Shown: piece by piece, positions 37,676-46,606 of the stretch
Layout: every line of letters begins with the position of its first letter
Position numbering within the stretch: position 1 is the stretch's first letter
Source: DATKNA01 sp963755755
Lineage (GTDB): Bacteria; Actinomycetota; Actinomycetes; Actinomycetales; Kineosporiaceae
Reading direction: 5' to 3'
Assembly (NCBI GenBank): GCA_963755755.1
Contig: CAVWLJ010000008.1
Location: 62,001-126,000, forward strand
Length of the DNA: 64,000 nucleotides
Notes under the pieces: model-generated
The model's database searches: none
Seen by the model: the letters and a program-made list of their open reading frames with translations, nothing else
Told to the model about the DNA's origin: nothing
Translations under genes and position numbers: made by a program

Positions 37676-38752
37676 TGGCCGGCCCGATCGACGACCTGGG
37701 GGCGGCGACGCTCCAGGCCTGGGGGCTGCACGGGATCGGCGAGGTGCGGCGCCGGCGACGACGTCGCGGGGCACGTGCTCGACGGGCTCGCGGCCACCGA
37801 CGTCGCGCTCGCCGACGGGGACGTCGTCGTCGTCTCCAGCAAGATCGTGTCGAAGGCTCTCGGGCTCGCCGTGGCGGCGCCGTCGCGCGACGAGGTCGTC
37901 GGCGGCCAGACCGTGCGGGTCGTCGCCGAGCGGGTCACGCCCCGCGGCCTGGCCCGGATCGTGCAGTCCCGGTCCGGTCCCGTGCTCGCGGCGGCGGGGG
38001 TCGACAGCTCCAACGTCGCGCTCGGCAGCGTGCTCGTGCTGCCGCCCGACCCGGACGCCGCCGCCCGGTCGCTGCGGCACGCCCTCGCCGAACGCACCGG
38101 ACGCCGGATCGGCGTCGTCGTCACCGACACCATGGGCCGGCCGTGGCGCGAGGGTCAGGTGGACGCCGCCCTGGGCGTCGCCGGACTGCTCGTCGTGGAC
38201 GACCTGCGCGGCCGGTCCGACGGCTACGGCAACCCGCTCGAGGTGACCGTCCGCGCGCTGGCGGACGAGATCGCCGCGCTGGGCGACCTCGTCAAGGGCA
38301 AGCTCGCGGACCGCCCCGCGGCGCTGGTCCGGGGCCTCGCCGACCTCGTCACGGACGACGACGGCCCCGGCGCCGCCGCGCTGCTCCGCGCCGGGGACGC
38401 CGACTGGTTCCGGCTCGGCCACCTGGAGGCGGTCCGGACCGCCGTCGGGGTCCCGCCGGGGACGCCCGGCGTCGACCCGGCTCCCGCTCCCCCGGGCACG
38501 GCCGCGGAGCGGATGGCGCGGGCGGTGCAGGTCGCGGTCGCCTCCCCGCGGTGGCCGGCCCGGTGCGTCCGGAGGTCGTCGAGGGCGGCGTCGCGGATCG
38601 TGGTGCCGCCGGACGCCGATGCCGCCGCCCTGCTCTCGCTCGGCGCGCTCGCCCAGCGGATCGTCGCGGTCGCCACGGCCGAGGACGTCGCGGTCGAGCC
38701 GGTGCCCTTCGATCCCGCCCGGGGCGTGCTGGAGATCCGGCTGGGCGGCTGA
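37675..38752 (+). CDS. fbiB: FbiB/CofE: coenzyme F420-0 gamma-glutamyl ligase, short form (frame broken near 37751)
   Basis: About 359 residues. The CofE domain is evident: DVVVVSSKIVSKALG, DSSNVALGSVLVLP, VVVTDTMGRPWREGQVDAALG and LADEIAALGDLVKGKLA, which bind GTP and the F420 glutamate tail. The first 25 residues (MAGPIDDLGAATLQAWG) lie in one frame and the rest in another; the indel lies at CGGCGCCGGC around 37751. Unlike mycobacterial FbiB, there is no recognisable nitroreductase-type domain at the C-terminus: the final 110 residues are short and end in an alpha/beta segment (FDPARGVLEIRLGG). It may therefore only elongate the tail, and the dehydro-F420 reduction would be done by another enzyme. 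Convergent with the glycosylase gene 4 bases away. Confidence 0.88.
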
Positions 38753-38756
38753 GCGC

Positions 38757-39743
38757 TCAGCCGCGCACGGTGCGTGGGACGACGGGCAGATGGGTCGGCA
38801 ACGTCATCCGCGGCGCCCGCCTCGGCCGGCCGACGCCCTCGAGCTCCAGCAGGCGCTGCACCCGGAAGCGGTGCCCGCGGTAGCGCTCCACCAGCTCGGC
38901 GCAGGCGGCGTCGTCGCGCACCTCGCCGGTCAGGGCCCAGGTCACGTTCTTCGCGACGTGGAAGTCGTTCCACGAGAAGGCGTCGGCGTCGCCGTGCGCG
39001 CGCTGACGGACCTCGGCCGCGGTCCACACGCCGACGCCCGGCAGGGTCCGCAGGGCGCGGGCGGCCTCCTCGCCGGGCAGGTCCACCGTGCGCTCCAGCC
39101 GGTGCGCGACCGCGGCGGCCGCGAGGATCACCCGGCGGCGCTGCTCGTCGACCCCGGCCCGGAGCCACTCCCAGGTCGGGATCGAGGCCCAGTTCCCCGG
39201 CTGCGGCGGCACCCGCATGCCGGCGGCGAACGTGCCGGCGTCCCCGGCCGGGCCGGGCGCCACGTCCCCGAAGGTCCGCACGAGTCGGCGCCACGCGGCG
39301 TGCGCCTCGCCCCCGGTCACCCGCTGCTCCAGCGCCGCGGCGGCGAGCGCCTCGAAGACGGCGGTCGTCCGGGTCACCCGCCAGTGCCCGTGCGCCCGCC
39401 AGGCCGAGACCAGCCGGGGGTGCTCGCCGGAGGGCTCGAACCCGGACGGGTCGTCGGCATCCCCCAGCAGGGCCGGGACGCCGTCGAGGGCGCACGCCGC
39501 GCCCGGGCCCCAGGCGTGCGCCACGACCTCGCCCGCAGCCGGGCGGCCCTGCAGCCGCAGCAGGACGGGTCCGTCGGCATTGCGTGTCGCCCGCCAGACG
39601 ACACCGTCCGGCTGTACCCGGTAGCAGGGATCCGCCGGACCCCGGCGGAGCGACGACAGCACACTCCCGACCGGAACCGGCCGGCGCGGCGTCCACACCC
39701 GGAACGCCGGGGAGCCGCCGCTCGTCACCTCACCAGTGTGCAC
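38757..39743 (-). CDS. DNA glycosylase of the AlkA / HhH-GPD family
   Basis: 328-residue protein with an N-terminal AlkA-like domain and a helix-hairpin-helix-GPD domain. The hairpin is LRTLPGVGVWTAAEVRQRA and the catalytic aspartate follows in DADAFSWNDFHV. Upstream is the EQRVTGGEAHAAWRRLV helix typical of the substrate pocket. It is expected to remove alkylated or otherwise damaged bases (3-methyladenine type) in base-excision repair. The ATG at 39743 is the only good start. It stands tail to tail with fbiB and 75 bases from the DUF3105 start. The frame is intact. Confidence 0.91.
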   Translation of the reverse strand: MHTGEVTSGGSPAFRVWTPRRPVPVGSVLSSLRRGPADPCYRVQPDGVVWRATRNADGPVLLRLQGRPAAGEVVAHAWGPGAACALDGVPALLGDADDPSGFEPSGEHPRLVSAWRAHGHWRVTRTTAVFEALAAAALEQRVTGGEAHAAWRRLVRTFGDVAPGPAGDAGTFAAGMRVPPQPGNWASIPTWEWLRAGVDEQRRRVILAAAAVAHRLERTVDLPGEEAARALRTLPGVGVWTAAEVRQRAHGDADAFSWNDFHVAKNVTWALTGEVRDDAACAELVERYRGHRFRVQRLLELEGVGRPRRAPRMTLPTHLPVVPRTVRG

Positions 39744-39817
39744 GCGAGCGCGGCAGCCGCTCAGCCGGATCTCGTAGACTGCCCGCGCCGCCCTCGAGGA
39801 TCCCTGCAGGAGCAGAC

Positions 39818-40522
39818 GTGGCGAAGACCGCCGAGAAGGACCGTAAGGCGCGCATCGAGGAGATGCGCAAGACCCAGGCCGCAGCCGAGCGGCGCCGGAC
39901 GATGCTCGTCGTGGGTGCCGCCTCGATCGTCGTCCTGCTGCTCGCGGGCGTCGTCGTCAAGGTCGTGCGCGACGCGCAGGCCGAGAAGGACCCGGCCAGC
40001 GTCGGCGTCGCGCTCGCCGCCGCCTCCTGCGACGCGGTCACCAACGACAAGCCGAGCGGCACCCAGGTGCACGTCGGCCCGCAGACGAACCAGCCGAACG
40101 TCAGCAAGGTCACGTACACGACGGTGCCGCCGGCGTTCGGCGAACACTTCGTGAGCCCGGCCTACCCGGCGCTGCCGTTCTACACGGCGGCGGACCGGCC
40201 GAGGATGGAGACGCTGGTCCACAACCTCGAGCACGGCTACACGGTCCTCTGGTACACGAAGGACACCCCGCAGGCGCAGGTCGACCAGCTCAAGCAGATC
40301 GCCGACCGCGCGCGGAGCATGCCGGAGACCAGCGGCAAGTTCATCGTCAGCGCCTGGGACGACGCGTACGGCACGTTCCCGGCCGGCAAGAAGATCGGGA
40401 TCTCGCACTGGGGCGCGACCACCGCCCACCGCCAGCTGTGCGGAGCGGTCTCCGGCGAGGCCATCAAGGCGTTCGTGACCGCTCACCCGTACTCGGACTC
40501 TCCGGAGCCGCAGGGGGCGTGA
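39818..40522 (+). CDS. DUF3105 domain membrane-anchored protein
   Basis: 234 residues: a charged N-terminus (KTAEKDRKARIEEMRKTQA), one signal-anchor helix (MLVVGAASIVVLLLAGVVV, about residues 28-46), then an extracytoplasmic DUF3105 domain with the conserved PAFGEHFVSP, LEHGYTVLWY and FIVSAWDDAYG, and a pair of cysteines (about C70 and C209) that could form a disulphide. The GTG start has the ribosome site CAGGAG. Function unknown. Its last 59 bases overlap the convergent LPG-synthase-like gene. Confidence 0.9.
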   Translation: MAKTAEKDRKARIEEMRKTQAAAERRRTMLVVGAASIVVLLLAGVVVKVVRDAQAEKDPASVGVALAAASCDAVTNDKPSGTQVHVGPQTNQPNVSKVTYTTVPPAFGEHFVSPAYPALPFYTAADRPRMETLVHNLEHGYTVLWYTKDTPQAQVDQLKQIADRARSMPETSGKFIVSAWDDAYGTFPAGKKIGISHWGATTAHRQLCGAVSGEAIKAFVTAHPYSDSPEPQGA

Positions 40523-41468
40523 CACCCCCACCCGACCGGCGCCCCGCGGCGAAGAAGCCGAGCCCGGCGAGCGCCAGGTCGGCGCCGGTGAAGAGCACGC
40601 GGGAGAGCAGCACCACGACGACGACCGCACCGCTGTCGAGGACGGTGGAGAGCACCGCGGCGAGCGCGACCTCCCGCGCGCCGGCCCCCGCCGGCGCCAC
40701 GACGACGACGAGCCCGATCGCCCACGCCAGCGCGTAGCCGCCGGTCGTGAGCGCGAGGGTCCGCCACGTCGCGGGCGCGCCGAGGGGCACCGCGAGCAGC
40801 CAGATCTGCAGCCCGGCCATCACCCAGGCCGCCAGCGCCCAGGCGGTCGCGACGGCGGTGCCGCGCACCGACGTCCACTGCTCCAGCGGCGGACGGCCGA
40901 CGAGCCGCAGCGCGCGGTCGAGCAGCCGGCCGAGCAGCCCGGGGTGCAGCAGCACCGCGACCGGGACGACGAGCAGCGCCGCCCAGCGCACGGTCGCTCC
41001 CCCGCCCTGCGGGGTCAGCGGGAACGCCACCAGGACGACGAGCAGCGCCGAGGCCCCCGAGAGCAGCAGCAGCACGACGGTGGCGGCGACCGTGCTGCGC
41101 CGGGCGACGTGCCGCTTGGCGAGCTCCGCCTGCACGATCATCGGCCACAGGCTGCCGGGCACGTACTTGCCGACCTGCCCGACGAAGAACACCCGGGCGG
41201 CCAGCCCGAACGGCAGCGGGGCGCCCAGGTCGGCGAGCAGCGCCCGCCACGCCAGCCCCGTCATCACGGCGTTGATCACCGTCGCGAGCGCCGCGAGGGC
41301 GAGGTGAGCGGCGTCCAGCTGCCCGATCGCCGTGACGACCTCGGGCCAGCGCGACCACAGCGCCCAGACCGCCAGGCCGACCGCCAGGACGACGAAGCCG
41401 ACCCGGGTCACCCACGACCCGGCGGCGGCGGAGACGAGTCGGCCGATCCGTCCCAGGAGCGGGGTCAG
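40464..41468 (-). CDS. Lysylphosphatidylglycerol synthase-type membrane domain protein (UPF0104), start uncertain
   Basis: About 335 residues and eight hydrophobic segments, with the family motifs FGLAARVFFVGQVGKYVPG (substrate-pocket region), WPMIVQAELAKRHVARR and the late VVVAPAGAGAREVALAAVL. Proteins with this domain alone usually transport or flip lipids or, near glycosyltransferases, act in glycan export. No good start codon exists in frame: a CTG at 41468 follows a GGGGAG site, while an attractive ATG at 41545 lies in another frame and could be joined if one G were added by the GCCGGC at 41470-41475. The beginning is therefore provisional. Divergent from a glycosyltransferase gene. Confidence 0.8.
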   Translation of the reverse strand: MTPLLGRIGRLVSAAAGSWVTRVGFVVLAVGLAVWALWSRWPEVVTAIGQLDAAHLALAALATVINAVMTGLAWRALLADLGAPLPFGLAARVFFVGQVGKYVPGSLWPMIVQAELAKRHVARRSTVAATVVLLLLSGASALLVVLVAFPLTPQGGGATVRWAALLVVPVAVLLHPGLLGRLLDRALRLVGRPPLEQWTSVRGTAVATAWALAAWVMAGLQIWLLAVPLGAPATWRTLALTTGGYALAWAIGLVVVVAPAGAGAREVALAAVLSTVLDSGAVVVVVLLSRVLFTGADLALAGLGFFAAGRRSGGGVTPPAAPESPSTGERSRTP

Positions 41469-41582
41469 CGCCGGCTCCCCACGGCGAGGCGCTCCCCCGC
41501 CGCACCCGGGTGCCGACGAGCCGGACCGAGAACGGCGATCCGCATGACCGGAGGCTATCGGGCGGGTCCTACCCTTGCGCGG

Positions 41583-42702
41583 GTGCGGTGGCTGGCGATG
41601 GGGACGTACGACGTCGATCGCCATCCCCGCGTGGGGGTGCTCCTCGAGGGCCTGCGCGGTTGCGGCGACGAGGTCGTCGAGGCCGACGCGCCGCTGCCGC
41701 TCGACACCGCGGCCCGGGTGCGGATGCTCCAGCAGCCCTGGCGGCTGCCGCTGCTCGCTGGGCCGGCTCGCCCGCTGCTGGTGGCTGGTGGCGCGGGAGG
41801 CCCGCCGCGCCGTCGCGGCCGGCGCTCCGGACGCCGTCCTCGTCGGCTACCTCGGCCACTTCGACGTCCACCTCGCCCGGCTGCTCTTCCCCCGGCGCGA
41901 GCGGACGCCGATCGTGCTCGACCACCTGGTCTCGGCCGCCGGCACCGCTGCCGACCGCGGCCTCTCCCGCGGCGCCCGCATCCGTCGCCGCCTGCTCGAG
42001 GCGATCGACGCCGCGGCGCTGGCCCGCGCCGATCTCGTCGTCGTCGACACGCCCGAACACCTGCGGGCCCTGCCCGAGCACGTCCGGCCGCGGGCCGTCG
42101 TGGTGCCGGTCGGGGCGCCGCAGGCCTGGTTCGAGGCCGGCAGCGGGCACGAGATCCCGGACGCCGGCCCGCTCCGGGTGGTCTTCGCCGGCCTGTTCAC
42201 GCCGCTGCAGGGGACGCCGACGATCGGGGCGGCCCTCGCCCTGCTCGGGGACGACCCGGTCGAGGTGACGATGATCGGCGGCGGGCAGGACGAGGCGGAG
42301 TGCCGCCGGCTCGCCGCGCCGAACCCGCGGGTGGTGTGGCGCTCCTGGGTGCCGGCGGCCGAACTCCCGGCCGTGGTCGCCGGCCACGACGTCAACCTGG
42401 GGATCTTCGGAACCACGCCGAAGGCGCTGGCGGTGGTGCCGACGAAGGTCTACCAGGGGGCCGCCGCCGGCTGCGTCGTCGTCACGTCGGACACCCCGCC
42501 GCAGCGGGCCGCGCTCGGCGATGCCGCCGTCCTCGTGCCGCCCGGCGATGCCGCGGCGCTCGCCGACGCGCTGCGGGCCCTGGCCGCCGACCGCGGCCGG
42601 GCAGCGGAGCTCGCGCGACGGGCCCGGGCGCGCGCGGAGGAGGCGTTCCGGCCGGAGGCGGTCGTCGGCGCGCTCCGCCGCCGCACGGCGTCACTAGGCT
42701 GA
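41583..42702 (+). CDS. Glycosyltransferase, GT4-like (frame broken near 41760)
   Basis: About 373 residues. The N-terminus (WLAMGTYDVDRHPRVGVLLE) and the first Rossmann fold lie in one frame up to about 41755; the remainder is in the next, including VGYLGHFDVHLARLL, LVVVDTPEHLRALPEH, VVFAGLFTPLQGTPTIGAAL and the C-terminal GT-B motif LAVVPTKVYQGAAAGCVVVTSD. GGGCCGGC at 41760-41767 is the likely site of an extra G; removing one G gives a continuous protein. GTG start at 41583. The methyltransferase gene begins 5 bases downstream, so they form an operon. Possibly adds a sugar to an envelope glycan; donor and acceptor unknown. Confidence 0.87.
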
Positions 42703-42706
42703 CCTC

Positions 42707-43465
42707 GTGGTGACCCTGGAGCAGCCCGCCCCGGCGCCGCCGCTCGCCCCGCGGGCGTGGCTGCGCTGGGACCTCGTCGACCGGATGGTCCGCGACCTCG
42801 CCCCCGGCACCGTCCTCGAGATCGGCTGCGGCCAGGGCGCGTTCGGCGCCCGGCTCGCCGCCCGCGCCGCGTACACGGGGGTGGAACCGGACGACGCCGC
42901 CTACGAGGTGGCGCGCCACCGGATCGAGCCGCTCGGCGGTCAGGTGATCCACGGCACCGACGCCACGGTGCCCACCGGCTCGACGTTCGACCTCGTCTGC
43001 TTCTTCGAGGTCCTCGAGCACATCGACGACGACATGGCGGCGCTGGAGCGGTGGGTCCGCCTGGCCCGGCCGGGCGGTCACGTGCTGCTCTCGGTGCCGG
43101 CGTTCGCGCGGCGTTTCGCCCCGATGGACGTGCAGGCCGGGCACCACCGCCGCTACGACCCGGCCGACCTGCGGCGTGCGCTGCTGGCGGCGGGGCTGGA
43201 GGACGTCCGCGTGGTCGTCTACGGCTGGCCGCTGGGCTACGCGCTGGAGACGGTGCGCAACCGGGTGAGCCGGCGGGCGCTGGCGCAGCTGGAGCGCATG
43301 CCGAGCCCGGAGGAGTTCACCGCGGCGAGCGGTCGCACCCTGCAGCCGACCCGGCCGCTGCTGTCGGCGTCCATCGCGGCGGCCACCCTCCCGTTCCGAT
43401 GGCTGCAACGTCTGGCGCCCACCCGCGGCACCGGGCTCGTCGCGGTGGCCCGGCGCCCGGTCTGA
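42707..43465 (+). CDS. Class I SAM-dependent methyltransferase
   Basis: 252-residue cytoplasmic enzyme. Motif I is VLEIGCGQGAFGARLA (residues about 35-50), motif II acidic TGVEPD, then DLVCFFEVLEHIDDD (motif IV/post-I) and GGHVLLSVPAF. The region after it (APMDVQAGHHRRYDPADLRR) is shared with methyltransferases of small molecules or sugars. It begins 5 bases after the glycosyltransferase stop and ends next to the convergent membrane protein gene, so a joint role in modifying a glycan or lipid is plausible. The frame is intact. Confidence 0.9.
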   Translation: MVTLEQPAPAPPLAPRAWLRWDLVDRMVRDLAPGTVLEIGCGQGAFGARLAARAAYTGVEPDDAAYEVARHRIEPLGGQVIHGTDATVPTGSTFDLVCFFEVLEHIDDDMAALERWVRLARPGGHVLLSVPAFARRFAPMDVQAGHHRRYDPADLRRALLAAGLEDVRVVVYGWPLGYALETVRNRVSRRALAQLERMPSPEEFTAASGRTLQPTRPLLSASIAAATLPFRWLQRLAPTRGTGLVAVARRPV

Positions 43466-43468
43466 GCC

Positions 43469-45708
43469 TCAGGCTCCGGACGGCGCCGACCAGGGAGCGG
43501 TCCACACCTCGACGAGCAGGTGCGCCCCGCCGGTCATCGGCCGGTCCAGCAGATGCGGGTCCTCGGTGGTCTCGAGACGGACCACGCGCCGCGGCTGCAG
43601 CCCGAGGTCGAGCAGGTGCTGCGGCGGCGACCCGTCGCCGTCGGAGGCCCCGAGCACGACGAGCCGGTGCCCGGTGCCCCGGGCGAGCGCGTCGAGGCGG
43701 TCCAGAGCCCCCCGCCGCTCCCCCGGATCGTCTGTGACCAGCGAAAGGGCGGGATGTCCGCACACGCCGCGGACCACCTGCGGCCACTCGTTGGTGCTCC
43801 GGTCCTCACCGCCGTCGTCGTCACCGCCGCTCACCGCGACGACGACGTCCTGGGGCTCCAGCGAGGCGCACAGGGCGGCGACGGCGCCGGGCTCGCCCCG
43901 CTCGGTGGCCACGCCACGAACGGGCGCGGTCGCCGCCGCGGCGGGCACGAGCAGGACGGCGACGCCGGCGACGGCCGCCAGCGGGAAGAGCGGGGCCGGC
44001 GCCCGCCGCCGCAACGTGCGGACGGCCCACGCGACGGCGGCGACCGCGGCGACGGCGACCGTGGGCAGGACGACGGTGACGAGGCGGCGATCGGCCCACG
44101 GATGGTCCGGGGTGATGCCCGGCCGGTAGAGGACGAGCACCGTCGACCCGAGCCCGACGGCGGCGGGCACCAGCCAGCCCGGCGGACGGGACGGGACGGC
44201 CCGCGAGGCCTGCCACCAGAGGGCCGCGCGTGCGGCCAGCACGGTCAGGGTCGCCCAGGCGAGGAGCAGCGCGACCGGGCCGGTGTACCAGGCGACCCAG
44301 CCCACCGTCTGCTCGGCGTAGGTCCGGGTGCCGTCGACCGGCAGGTGCTGCTGCGCCTGCAGGTCGGTCAGCCCGCGGAGCACGCCCGGCGGCGCGGCCT
44401 GGTGCGCGACCTGCCACCACGGCCGGGTCGCCAGGGCGAGACCGACGAGGGCCACGAGAGCACCGACGGCGAGCGGGAGCACGCGCCCCCGGCGCACGTC
44501 GGCGCCCGCCGGCAACCGGTGCCGGTGTGGAGGGCGGCGGCGTCGGCGGGGGCCGCGCGCGACGCCGGGAGCGCCGGGGGCGCCGACCTCGGCGAGCACC
44601 GCGGCGGGCGCCGCGAGCACGGCCTCCGCCCGGGCGGTCGCGGCGCCGGGCCACGACCACGGCGAGCGCGAACAGCAGCACGACGACGACGGTCCCGGCG
44701 ACGAGCGGCAGGATCGATCCCCGGTTGAGGTCGAGGTAGGGCCGCGAGAACCAGAGCGCGGGCACCGCCGCGACGAGGGTGGTCACCAGGGCGGCCGCCG
44801 CCATCGGCACGGCGACCCGGGAGCGACGCAGCACGAGCAGGGCGCAGACGCCGACGAGCAGCGCCACCTCGCGCACCGCGTCGACCCGCACGATCCCGGC
44901 CAGGCCCGCGAGCGCACCGGCGAGCCGGGCGACGCCGACGCGGTCGGTCTCCACGGCGTCCACCGCCAGGGCCATCGCGGCGACGACGAGCAGCAGCGCC
45001 GGGGCCTCGCTCCACGTGGTCCGCGCGGCGTGCAGGACGGGCTGGGTCAGTCCCAGCGCGGCGACGGCCAGCGGCGCCCAGCGCGGCCCCACGACCCGGG
45101 CCGTGAGGCCGCCGACCGCGAGCAGCGCGAGGGCACCGACGATCGCCGGCACGACGAGCAGCCCCGCCCACCCGCCCGCCCACCAGCCCAGGGAGTACAG
45201 GGCCGGTGCGCCGACGAGGAACTGCGGCACGAGGACGCTGCCGCCGTGCGCGCCGGCCTCGAAGAAGCCCGGGCTGGCGAGGGTGACGCCGGGGACGTCG
45301 AGCGCGGCGGCGCCGCCGAACGCGTCGAGGTGCGGCTCCACCGGCAGGCCGTGCCGGGTCGCGATCCACTGCGCGTAGAGCGCGTAGGTGCCCGAGTCAC
45401 GGCGCAGGACGACCTGCTCGGCCCGGGTCGCGGCGGCCCAGACGCCCGGCGGCCGTCGCGAGCGCGAGCGTGAGCGACGCCGACCACACCGGGGCGGGCC
45501 GGACGGGCACGAGGCCCAGCAGCCGCCATCCGACGGCGCCGAGGACGAGGAGCACCGGCAGGACGACGACCGGCGTCCAGAGGTGGATCGGCACGAGCAC
45601 GGCCCCGGCCAGGGCGACCGCGGTGACGGCGAACGCCGCAGCGGGCCCGCCGCGCCACAGCAGGGCGCCGGCGAACCGTTCCCCGCGCAGCGACGGCGTT
45701 CTTGCCAC
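43469..45708 (-). CDS. Polytopic membrane protein, GT-C / mannosyltransferase-like (two frame breaks)
   Basis: About 746 residues. GTG start at 45708 with ribosome site GGAGAG. Some 12 hydrophobic helices, an extracytoplasmic loop after the second helix (RDSGTYALYAQWIATRHGLP, with an Asp suited to GT-C catalysis), then ALAALGLTQPVLHAARTTWSEAPALL and a C-terminal soluble domain (EPQDVVVAVSGGDDDGG...). The frame changes at 45444-45450 and at 44645-44651, both within GCCCGGC or its complement, and removing one base each time gives a continuous coherent protein. No close family can be named with certainty. It stands divergent from the TIGR03089 gene and convergent with the methyltransferase. Confidence 0.78.
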
Positions 45709-45805
45709 GTCGTGCTCTCCAAGGTCACGTCGGATGTCGGAGGGACGGTAGCGCCTGGGCGCCGCGGCCGTGGTCGGTCGCTCCGACTCCTCTAGCCTCG
45801 CATCC

Positions 45806-46582
45806 GTGACCCACCTGCCGGCCCGCACGGTCCCCGACCTGCTGCGGGCGCTGCTCACCGCCGACCCCGGGCGCCCCCGGCTCACCTGGTACGGCGCGGA
45901 CGGCGACCGCGTGGAACTCTCCGCGCGCACGCTGGAGAACTGGGTGGCCAAGACCGCGAACCTGCTCGTCGAGGAGTTCGACGCGGGGCCGGGGACGCGG
46001 GTCTGCGTCCGGCTCCCCGCGCACTGGCGGACCGTGACCTGGGTGCTGGCGGCCTGGTCCGCCGGGGCGTGCGTCGTGGTCCCGGCCGGTGGCGCGTCCG
46101 CGCCCGTGCCGGACCCGGAGCCGGACGTCGTGGTGACCGCCGACCCGGCGGCGGCGGTCGCGGCCGGCGTGGAGCCGGACCGCCTCGTCGCCGTCGCGCT
46201 CCCCGCGCTGGCCACGTCCTTCGGTCCGGGGCTGCCCGAGGGCGCCCTGGACGGCGCGGCGGAGGTGCGCACGCACGGCGACGTCTTCGTCCCGCTCGTG
46301 GCCCCCGCGCCCGCGGACGACGCCCTGGCCGTCGCGGACGCCGACCCGGTGGGTCACGGACGCCTGCTCGCCGCGGCCGCCGAGGCCGGCCTGCCCGACC
46401 GGCCGCGGGTGCTGACCGACGCCGGCCCGGACCGCGCGGTGGAGGCGTGGCTGGCCCCGCTGGCGGCGGACGGCTCCGTCGTCCTCGTGGCCCCCGGGCT
46501 GGCGGCGGACGATCCAGGCCTGGTCGATCGGATCGCGGCGCAGGAGCAGGTGGACCTGCGCCTGCTGTGGCCGGGAGCGTGA
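45806..46582 (+). CDS. TIGR03089 family protein (ANL/acyl-AMP ligase N-terminal-like)
   Basis: 258 residues, intact. The pattern resembles the N-terminal half of acyl-AMP ligases: TWYGADGDRVELSARTLENWVAKTANLLVEE, TRVCVRLPAHWRTVTWVLAAWSAGACVV. The AMP-binding and C-terminal parts of a full enzyme are absent, matching the actinobacterial TIGR03089 family, which has only this portion and is thought to be non-enzymatic. GTG start at 45806; alternatives lie upstream. The next gene converges on it 24 bases away. Confidence 0.88.
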   Translation: MTHLPARTVPDLLRALLTADPGRPRLTWYGADGDRVELSARTLENWVAKTANLLVEEFDAGPGTRVCVRLPAHWRTVTWVLAAWSAGACVVVPAGGASAPVPDPEPDVVVTADPAAAVAAGVEPDRLVAVALPALATSFGPGLPEGALDGAAEVRTHGDVFVPLVAPAPADDALAVADADPVGHGRLLAAAAEAGLPDRPRVLTDAGPDRAVEAWLAPLAADGSVVLVAPGLAADDPGLVDRIAAQEQVDLRLLWPGA

Positions 46583-46606
46583 CCGGGGCCTGACCGGGGG
46601 TGCCGG

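Noticed and set aside
32701..38133. An 1810-codon minus-strand frame across whiB2, fbiA and fbiB
   Set aside because: It is the antisense of good plus-strand genes except where it carries parts of the glycosyltransferase across a frame break.
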